The notes under the pieces are model-generated. The model was not told where the DNA came from. It did no database searches and saw only the letters and a program-made list of their open reading frames with translations. DNA of 64,000 nucleotides from an uncultured Clostridia bacterium (GTDB lineage: Bacteria > Bacillota > Clostridia > Christensenellales > CAG-314). Within the stretch, counting starts at the first letter, position 1, and each line of letters opens with the position of its first letter. Shown here one piece after another: positions 57,528 to 64,000 of this stretch. The position numbers and the translations under genes are program-made. The DNA lies in the NCBI GenBank assembly GCA_944336125.1, contig CALVLA010000007.1:1-64000 (forward strand), written 5' to 3'.

Positions 57528-58454
57528 ATGTTAAAGCAAAAAGATTTGTTGGGACTCAAGGATTTAAGCAAGGAAAACATCGAGTTGATTTTGTCGACGG
57601 CGGACGAAATGCGAAAAGTCGTTGACTCGTCGCCTAAAAAGTGCGACTTGTTCAAGGGCGGAAGCATGGCAACGCTTTTTTACGAAAACAGTACAAGGAC
57701 AAAGTCGTCCTTTGAACTTGCTTGCAGTTACATGGGAGGCGTTTACACAAGCTTAAACGTTGCTACTTCAAGCGTAAACAAGGGCGAATCGATTTTGGAT
57801 ACTTTAAAAACGATAGACTCGTTCGACACCGACATAATAGTCATCCGTCACAGCAAATCTGGTGTTCCGCACGTGTTTGCGCCATATGTCAAGGCAAGCA
57901 TAATAAATGCGGGTGACGGCACAAACGAACATCCTACGCAAGCGCTTCTCGACATGCTTACAATGAAAAGAGCTTACGGAAAAATCGAGGGACTGACCGT
58001 CGCGATTTTGGGTGACATTAAACACAGCAGAGTTGCCAGAAGCAACATTTGGGGGCTTTCAAAACTGGGCGCGGAAATTAAAATTTTCGGACCTGAAACT
58101 CTGCTCCCTAAAGGAATAGAAAAAATGCCGGGTGTAAAAATGTGCGGCTCACTCAAGGAAGCGGTAAGCGGCTGCGACGCGGTCATGGGACTCAGGCTTC
58201 AGCTTGAAAGGATGACAAAGGGACTTATACCAAGCATGGGCGAATTTGCCAAAAAGTTCGGCGTAAACGAGGAAGTGCTGTCGTGGGCAAAAAAGGACGC
58301 TCTGCTCCTTCACCCCGGTCCGGTAAACAGAAACGTAGAGCTTTCGTACACGGTTGTTGACGGAGACCAAAGCTTCATCAATGAACAGGTTACAAACGGC
58401 GTTGCGGTAAGGATGGCAGCTATGTATCTTCTTAACCAAGCTAAAAGGTCGTGA
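57528..58454 (+). CDS. pyrB: aspartate carbamoyltransferase catalytic subunit
   Basis: PyrB joins carbamoyl phosphate and aspartate. The 308-residue protein has the carbamoyl phosphate motif F-Y-E-N-S-T-R-T-K-S-S-F (about 48-59), I-R-H-S-K-S-G (about 104-110), H-P-T-Q-A-L-L-D (about 129-136) and H-P-G-P-V-N-R near the C-terminus. No regulatory subunit PyrI gene is present, as usual with PyrR regulation. CGAGGTG precedes the ATG. Confidence 0.96.
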   Translation: MLKQKDLLGLKDLSKENIELILSTADEMRKVVDSSPKKCDLFKGGSMATLFYENSTRTKSSFELACSYMGGVYTSLNVATSSVNKGESILDTLKTIDSFDTDIIVIRHSKSGVPHVFAPYVKASIINAGDGTNEHPTQALLDMLTMKRAYGKIEGLTVAILGDIKHSRVARSNIWGLSKLGAEIKIFGPETLLPKGIEKMPGVKMCGSLKEAVSGCDAVMGLRLQLERMTKGLIPSMGEFAKKFGVNEEVLSWAKKDALLLHPGPVNRNVELSYTVVDGDQSFINEQVTNGVAVRMAAMYLLNQAKRS

Positions 58455-58462
58455 GGTGAAAA

Positions 58463-59737
58463 ATGTTGACGCTTATTAAAAACGGAAATGTAGTTACTTT
58501 CGACAAAGTCGAAAAAGCCGACATACTTATTGAAAACGACGTTATCAAACAAATAGGAAAAGACATAAACGCAAAAGCCGACAAGGTAATAGACGCGTCG
58601 GGCAAACACGTGTTCGCGGGGTTTGTGGATATGCACGTTCACCTGCGCGAGCCGGGATTTGAAAGCAAGGAGACAATTCAAAGCGGCGCATACGCGGGAG
58701 TCAAGGGCGGTTTTACAGGTATTGCCTGCATGCCTAACACAAACCCCGTTTGCGACAACAAGTTTGTTTTGAGATACATTATCGACAAGGCAAAGGAAGC
58801 GGGACTTGCAAAAGTTTACCCGATTTGCTCGATAACAAAGGGCGAAGAAGGCGAATTGCTTTCCGATATGCTTACTCTTGCGGACAACGGCGCGGTTGCT
58901 TTTTCCGACGACGGCAAACCGGTAAAAACCTCACAGATGATGAGACTTGCCTTGGAATACAGCAAAGCCTACGACCTTCCGATTTTGTGCCATTGCGAAG
59001 ACATGGCGCTTACAAACGGCGGCGTAGTTCACGAAGGATACAACGCAAATATCTGGGGACTTAAAGGAATTTGCAGAGCAAGCGAAGAAGTTGCGGTTGC
59101 GCGTGAAATCATCATCGCGGAAGAACTGGGGGCAAAAGTTCATATCTGCCACGTAAGTTCGAAAGGCTCCGTAAGGATAATAAGAGATGCCAAAAAACGA
59201 GGAGTCAAGGTAACTGCGGAAACCTGTCCTCATTACGTTTCGCTCACCGACGATGAAATAGCAAACTTCAACACTTTTGCAAAAGTTAATCCGCCGCTCA
59301 GGGAAGAGGAAGACGTCAAGGCGATTATCGAAGGGCTTGTCGACGGAACAATCGACTGTCTGGCTACCGACCACGCTCCTCACGCAAGCTGGGACAAGGA
59401 GTGCGAGTTTGACTCGGCGGCATTCGGTATAAGCGGACTTGAAACGGCTTTTGCAGTCAACTACACCTATCTGGTAAAAACCGGAAAAATCGATTTGCCA
59501 AAACTTTCGAGGCTTATGACAAAAAATCCTTGCGAGGTTTTGAAAATCAAAAACAACGGAATAGCGGTAGGTGAAAAAGCCGACATCACGGTGATAGGCC
59601 TTGACAAAGAGTTTACCGTTGACAGAAACGCTTTTGTGTCAAAAGGCAAAAACACTCCGTTTGACAAAAAGAAACTTTGCGGCGAAGTAATCTGCACCTT
59701 CGTCGACGGAAAAATATGCTTCGGAGGCAAACAATGA
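58463..59737 (+). CDS. pyrC: dihydroorotase, class I
   Basis: PyrC cyclises carbamoyl aspartate. The 424-residue zinc amidohydrolase has the metal motif D-M-H-V-H-L-R-E-P-G (about 56-65), H-C-E-D (about 176-179), H-V-S-S-K-G-S (about 229-235) and the A-T-D-H-A-P-H motif (about 300-306). GAGGTG precedes the ATG. Ends inside the pyrF start by four bases. Confidence 0.96.
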   Translation: MLTLIKNGNVVTFDKVEKADILIENDVIKQIGKDINAKADKVIDASGKHVFAGFVDMHVHLREPGFESKETIQSGAYAGVKGGFTGIACMPNTNPVCDNKFVLRYIIDKAKEAGLAKVYPICSITKGEEGELLSDMLTLADNGAVAFSDDGKPVKTSQMMRLALEYSKAYDLPILCHCEDMALTNGGVVHEGYNANIWGLKGICRASEEVAVAREIIIAEELGAKVHICHVSSKGSVRIIRDAKKRGVKVTAETCPHYVSLTDDEIANFNTFAKVNPPLREEEDVKAIIEGLVDGTIDCLATDHAPHASWDKECEFDSAAFGISGLETAFAVNYTYLVKTGKIDLPKLSRLMTKNPCEVLKIKNNGIAVGEKADITVIGLDKEFTVDRNAFVSKGKNTPFDKKKLCGEVICTFVDGKICFGGKQ

Positions 59738-60645
59738 TTATCGACCGACTGATAGAAAAAATTAAACAGACAAAAAACCCTTCCGTCGTGGGACTCGACA
59801 CTTGTGTCGATTATCTTCCCGACGACATGAAAAATCAAATCAAATCGCTTGACGACGTATGCGAGGCTCTTACCGAGTTCAACAAAAACGTGGTAGATTC
59901 CATTTGCGACATCGTGCCTGCAGTTAAGGTTCAGGTCGCTTACTACGAAATGTACGGCGTTCAGGGCATGCAGGCATTTCAAAACACTTTGAAATACGCT
60001 AAAAGCAAGGGCATGTTCACTATGGCGGACATTAAACGCAACGACATAGGAAGCACCGCTGCGGCATACAGCAAAGCGTATCTCGGAAAAACAGTTTTCA
60101 ACGGAGTTGAAGTCACTCCGTTTGAAAGCGATTTCGTGACAATCAACGGTTACCTCGGCACAGACGGCATTAAACCTTTCGTTGACGACGCCGAAAAATA
60201 CGACAAAGGTGCGTTTGTGCTTGTCAAAACTTCAAATCCTTCGAGCGGCGACCTTCAAAACAAAAAACTCGTAGGTTCCGAAACGGTTTTTGAGGAAATG
60301 GCAAACTTCGTGTGCGAGTGGGGCAAAAATCTCGTGGGAGAAAACGGTTATTCTTCGCTCGGTGCGGTTGTAGGCGCAACTCACAAGGCTGAAGCCGAAC
60401 TTTTGAGAAAAAAATATCCTTCGCTTTTCTTCCTTGTTCCGGGTTACGGCGCGCAAGGAGCTACTGCGGAGGACGTATCGGTAAACTTCGACAAGGATGG
60501 TCTCGGCGCTATCGTAAACTCTTCGAGAGGAATTTTGTGCGCTTACAAAAAGGACAAATACAACGGGCTTAATTACTTCAAGGCGGCAAGACAGGCTGCT
60601 TTGGATATGAAAGACGATTTGACAAAATTTATCAATTTGAAATAA
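59734..60645 (+). CDS. pyrF: orotidine 5'-phosphate decarboxylase, subfamily 2
   Basis: PyrF makes UMP from OMP. The 303-residue length and V-G-L-D-T-C-V-D-Y-L-P start fit subfamily 2, which is longer than the E. coli type. The catalytic set is in M-A-D-I-K-R-N-D-I-G-S-T-A (about 99-111); later V-L-V-K-T-S-N-P-S-S and V-P-G-Y-G-A-Q-G are seen. The true start at 59734 overlaps the pyrC stop. The upstream frame is only extension. Confidence 0.95.
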   Translation: MIIDRLIEKIKQTKNPSVVGLDTCVDYLPDDMKNQIKSLDDVCEALTEFNKNVVDSICDIVPAVKVQVAYYEMYGVQGMQAFQNTLKYAKSKGMFTMADIKRNDIGSTAAAYSKAYLGKTVFNGVEVTPFESDFVTINGYLGTDGIKPFVDDAEKYDKGAFVLVKTSNPSSGDLQNKKLVGSETVFEEMANFVCEWGKNLVGENGYSSLGAVVGATHKAEAELLRKKYPSLFFLVPGYGAQGATAEDVSVNFDKDGLGAIVNSSRGILCAYKKDKYNGLNYFKAARQAALDMKDDLTKFINLK

Positions 60646-60659
60646 AAGGGAAAAAATTT

Positions 60660-61739
60660 ATGAAAGCTTTTTTGATGTTAGAAGACGGCAGTAAATTTTA
60701 CGGCGAACCTTTCGGCGATTTCCAAAACGCCATCGGCGAAGTGGTTTTCAGCACAAGCATGACCGGTTATCAGGAAGGTCTTACAGATCCGTCATTTTTC
60801 GGACAGATTCTCGTTTTGACTTATCCGCTTATCGGCAACGTCGGTTTCAACAACTTCGACTATGAATCAAACAGGATTTCCGTCAAGGGACTTATCATTA
60901 AGGAACTGTGCGACGTACCTAGCAACTGGGCGGTCAAAGGAAACCTCGACGAATTTATGAAAAAATTCAATATCGTAGGTCTTAAAGGAGTGGACACTCG
61001 CGCCCTTACTTTAAAAATTCGCGAGGGCAACGTAAAACGCGGCATTATCTGCGTGGAAGAACCTACGGCCGAACAGCTTGAAAAAATGAAAAATTACAAA
61101 ATCGAAAAACCGGTTTACAAGGTTTCCACCAAAAGGCCTCTCTTTATCGACGGCAAAAGCGGCGGTAAAAACATAGCCGTTTTCGATTTCGGCGTGAAGG
61201 AAAACATGATTAGGATGCTGCACAACAGAGGGCATAACATCACGATTTTCCCTGCCGACACAAGCGCGGAAGAAATTCTCGAAGGTAATTTCGACGGCGT
61301 GCTTTTGTCAAACGGTCCGGGAGACCCGAAAGACAACGAAAGCATTATCGAAAACATCAAAAAGCTTCTCAACAAAAAACCTATCATGGGCATCTGCATG
61401 GGACATCAGCTGCTTGCCCTTGCCAACGGACTTGACAGCTTCCGTCTTAAATTCGGACACAGGGGGGCAAATCAGCCGGTAAAAGATTTGGAACATAACA
61501 GGGTTTACATCACAAGCCAAAATCACGGCTATGCGATTTGCGAACCTGACGAAAACAGCAATGCCGTTGTGACTTTCCGCAACGTCAACGACGGCACGGT
61601 GGAAGGATTGAAATATAAAGACAGTCCTAGTTTTTCGGTGCAGTTTCACCCGGAAGCCTGCCCGGGACCTATGGACACGGAATACTTGTTTAACGACTTT
61701 GAACGTTTGATGGAGGGTTTTGCAAATGCCAAGAAATAA
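60660..61739 (+). CDS. carA: carbamoyl-phosphate synthase small subunit
   Basis: CarA provides ammonia from glutamine to CarB. The 359-residue protein has the N-terminal CPSase domain with [14 protein letters not shown] (about 22-35) and the C-terminal class I amidotransferase with the nucleophile in M-G-I-C-M-G-H-Q (about 244-251) and the pair in Q-F-H-P-E-A (about 326-331). AAGGG precedes the ATG; the stop overlaps carB by 14 bases. Confidence 0.96.
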   Translation: MKAFLMLEDGSKFYGEPFGDFQNAIGEVVFSTSMTGYQEGLTDPSFFGQILVLTYPLIGNVGFNNFDYESNRISVKGLIIKELCDVPSNWAVKGNLDEFMKKFNIVGLKGVDTRALTLKIREGNVKRGIICVEEPTAEQLEKMKNYKIEKPVYKVSTKRPLFIDGKSGGKNIAVFDFGVKENMIRMLHNRGHNITIFPADTSAEEILEGNFDGVLLSNGPGDPKDNESIIENIKKLLNKKPIMGICMGHQLLALANGLDSFRLKFGHRGANQPVKDLEHNRVYITSQNHGYAICEPDENSNAVVTFRNVNDGTVEGLKYKDSPSFSVQFHPEACPGPMDTEYLFNDFERLMEGFANAKK

Positions 61740-64000
61740 GGACATAAAAAAGGTACTGCTTATAGGCAGCGGACCGATAGTTATAGGTCAGGCGGCAGAA
61801 TTTGACTATGCCGGCACGCAGGCGCTTACCACCCTCAAAAAAGAAGGACTCGAAGTCGTTTTGGTAAACAGCAACCCGGCAACCATCATGACTGACAGCG
61901 AAATGGCGGACAGAGTTTATCTCGAACCGTTGAGCGTGGACGTTTTGAAAAAAATCATCGAGATTGAAAAACCTGACAGCATTTTGCCGACTTTGGGCGG
62001 TCAGACAGGACTTAACCTTGCCATGGAACTTGCCGAAAGCGGATTTTTGAAAGAGAAAAACGTACGACTTCTCGGAACAAATACCGAAGCAATCAAAAAG
62101 GCGGAGGACAGGGAGGCCTTCAAGGAAACGATGGAAAAAATTAAGGAGCCTATCGTCGAAGGCACAATCGTAACGCACGTAGACGAAGCTTTGGTTTTTG
62201 CCGAAAAAGTAGGATACCCTGTTATAGTCAGACCTGCTTACACCTTGGGCGGCACCGGCGGCGGTATTGCCGATAATCCCGAACAACTTCACGAGATTTG
62301 CGAAGGCGGTCTCAAAGCGTCAAGGGTGCACCAGTGCCTTATCGAAAAATGTATTTGCGGCTGGAAGGAAATCGAGTTTGAAGCTATGCGCGACAGCGCG
62401 GGCAACTGCATCACCATCTGCAATATGGAAAACGTAGACCCTGTCGGTATCCATACCGGCGACAGCGTCGTAGTAGCTCCTGTTCAGACACTCAGGGACA
62501 AAGAAACTCAAATGCTTCGTACCGCCAGCCTCAAAATCATAAACGAGCTGGGTATCGAAGGCGGCTGCAACGTTCAGTTTGCTCTTCACCCTGACAACAT
62601 GTCTTACGCGGTAATCGAGGTTAACCCTCGTGTCAGCCGTTCAAGCGCGCTCGCGTCAAAAGCTACGGGTTATCCTATCGCGCGTGTGGCAACTCTTGTC
62701 GCAATAGGATACAACCTCGACGAAATCAAAAATGCCGTTACCGGAAGCACTTACGCTTCTTTTGAGCCGTCTTTGGACTATATCATCTGCAAATTCCCTC
62801 GTTGGCCTTTCGATAAATTTGTGTCGGCTAACAGAAAGTTGGGTACAAAAATGAAGGCTACAGGCGAAGTAATGTCGATAGGCGACAGCTTTGAGGCGGC
62901 ATTGCTTAAATCCATGCGAAGCCTTGAACTTAACATTTTCTCCAGCGAAGTGGCTTTCTTCGGAAAAATGACCAAAGAACAGCTTAAAGACAGGCTTTCA
63001 ATTCAGGACGACCAGCGTATATTCTGTGTGTTTGCCGCTTTGAGAGCAGGCATCACTCCTGAAGAAATTTACGATATAACAAAAATCGACATTTGGTTTT
63101 TGAAAAAGTTTGAAGTCATTTTGAAGCATGAGAAAAAAATCAAGGAAGAAAAACTCGATTGCTTAACTCATGACTACATGCTTGAAATCAAAAAACTGGG
63201 CTTTGCCGACAAATCTATTGCAGAGTGGTGCGGCGTTACGGAAAAAGAAATCCGCGCGCTCCGCGAAAAACTCGGTATAAAACCTGTGTTCAACATGGTT
63301 GATACCTGCGCCGGCGAATTTCAGGCATATTCCGACTACTACTACTCGACATATCAAACTCAGACGGAAGTCAGAAAAACCGACAAAAAGACAATCGTCG
63401 TTTTGGGCAGCGGTCCTATACGTATCGGTCAGGGTGTCGAATTTGACTACTGTTCCGTTCACTGCGTATGGGCGCTCAAAAAGCTCGGGTACGACGCGGT
63501 TATCATAAACAACAACCCTGAAACGGTTTCCACCGACTTCGATACTGCCGACAGGCTTTACTTCGAACCTCTCACAAACGAGGACGTGCTCAACGTTTTG
63601 GAAGTTGAAAAACCTGAGGGCGTTTTCGTTCAGTTCGGCGGACAAACTGCCATCAAGCTTGCAAAAACCGTTTACGAAAACGGATACAAAATTTTGGGTA
63701 CTTCCTACGACGACATCAACAATGCCGAAGACAGGGAAGAGTTTGACGAGCTTTTGACAAAACTTGACCTTGCCAGACCAAAGGGAAAAACAGTCTTTAC
63801 CGAGGCACAGGCTCTTGAAGCTGCGGAAGAACTTACTTATCCTGTTCTCGTTCGTCCTAGCTACGTTTTGGGCGGACAAGGTATGGAAATTTGCTACAAT
63901 GCCGACGACATCAAAAAATACATGTCAATCATCAACCTCAATACGCAGGAACATCCTATTTTGGTTGACAAGTACATCATGGGCAAGGAGCTTGAAGTCG
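61726..64000 (+). CDS. carB: carbamoyl-phosphate synthase large subunit, 3' end cut by the window
   Basis: CarB forms carbamoyl phosphate from bicarbonate, ammonia and two ATP. The ATG at 61726 follows GGAGGG. The visible 758 residues cover the first synthetase half (start [18 protein letters not shown]-grasp with G-G-T-G-G-G-I-A and [15 protein letters not shown]), the oligomerisation region and the start of the second half, recognisable by the repeat [18 protein letters not shown]. The frame stays open to base 64000. Confidence 0.95.
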   Translation, partial: MPRNKDIKKVLLIGSGPIVIGQAAEFDYAGTQALTTLKKEGLEVVLVNSNPATIMTDSEMADRVYLEPLSVDVLKKIIEIEKPDSILPTLGGQTGLNLAMELAESGFLKEKNVRLLGTNTEAIKKAEDREAFKETMEKIKEPIVEGTIVTHVDEALVFAEKVGYPVIVRPAYTLGGTGGGIADNPEQLHEICEGGLKASRVHQCLIEKCICGWKEIEFEAMRDSAGNCITICNMENVDPVGIHTGDSVVVAPVQTLRDKETQMLRTASLKIINELGIEGGCNVQFALHPDNMSYAVIEVNPRVSRSSALASKATGYPIARVATLVAIGYNLDEIKNAVTGSTYASFEPSLDYIICKFPRWPFDKFVSANRKLGTKMKATGEVMSIGDSFEAALLKSMRSLELNIFSSEVAFFGKMTKEQLKDRLSIQDDQRIFCVFAALRAGITPEEIYDITKIDIWFLKKFEVILKHEKKIKEEKLDCLTHDYMLEIKKLGFADKSIAEWCGVTEKEIRALREKLGIKPVFNMVDTCAGEFQAYSDYYYSTYQTQTEVRKTDKKTIVVLGSGPIRIGQGVEFDYCSVHCVWALKKLGYDAVIINNNPETVSTDFDTADRLYFEPLTNEDVLNVLEVEKPEGVFVQFGGQTAIKLAKTVYENGYKILGTSYDDINNAEDREEFDELLTKLDLARPKGKTVFTEAQALEAAEELTYPVLVRPSYVLGGQGMEICYNADDIKKYMSIINLNTQEHPILVDKYIMGKELEV

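Noticed and set aside
1-64000. CRISPR arrays, rRNA or tRNA genes, insertion sequences
   Set aside because: No regular repeat-spacer array, no tRNA- or rRNA-like segments and no transposase were recognised.

Overview
The window looks like chromosomal DNA of a low-to-moderate-GC Bacillota (Clostridia-like) bacterium from a spore-forming lineage. This rests on a ctsR-mcsA-mcsB-clpC operon with a textbook CtsR operator, SepF, long-form HPF, RibU and ThiT S-components behind FMN and TPP riboswitches, PyrR-type attenuation, a Bacillus-type LexA box, a PdaB-like deacetylase and a YhcN/YlaJ-like secreted protein. Genus cannot be named from this sequence. No rRNA, tRNA, CRISPR array, insertion sequence or integrase was seen.

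Layout. 1-270: tandem terminator repeats, then the ctsR promoter. 268-5200: protein quality control (CtsR, McsA, McsB, ClpC) and HPF. 5230-9210: secreted protein, TPP-riboswitch-controlled ThiT, HD nucleotidase, degenerate ABC ATPase, malic enzyme. 9212-13706: S41 protease, ECF S-component, two small hypotheticals, cysteine desulfurase-family protein divergent from a DUF3343 protein. 13795-18202: endonuclease III, NfnA/NfnB-type oxidoreductase, Obg, YhbY. 18243-22140: membrane hypothetical, NadD-YqeK fusion, RsfS, small envelope proteins, FMN riboswitch and RibU. 22207-30199: TsaE-TsaB-RimI, hydrolase, membrane MurF-like ligase, Ddl, WYL regulator, MurG, lipase-like hydrolase. 30402-36522: type IIA topoisomerase pair, PdaB-like deacetylase, tandem OB-fold protein.

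36552-48604 is the unusual region. Two membrane-anchored SH3-type proteins bracket a sigma-region-4-like regulator whose leader carries a perfect LexA box and a terminator-like hairpin. Then follows a compact head-morphogenesis cassette in the order of podovirus P22: large terminase, two small proteins, portal, scaffold, major capsid, small protein, adaptor-like, tail-hub-like, coiled-coil protein. All genes are intact and tightly packed. There is no integrase, replication, tail-fibre or lysis gene, and comEC (DNA uptake) follows at once. A domesticated, SOS-inducible, capsid-based DNA-packaging element (gene-transfer-agent-like or capsid-satellite-like) is the leading hypothesis; a decaying prophage is the alternative.

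48747-56842: comEC, holA, membrane protein, M28 peptidase, ATP-grasp enzyme, YggS, SepF, LspA, RluD-family pseudouridine synthase. 56848-64000: pyrimidine operon (promoter, PyrR attenuator, pyrR-pyrB-pyrC-pyrF-carA-carB), with carB cut by the window end.

Another theme is transcription start architecture. Four genes (nadD, murG, a WYL regulator, an SH3 protein) have a -10 hexamer exactly six bases before the ATG and no ribosome binding site, which suggests leaderless mRNAs. Two others (nth, tsaE) have a 5' leader that is almost only a hairpin. No stretch longer than 300 bases lacks a gene; the longest gaps (1-267 and 38175-38463) are regulatory.
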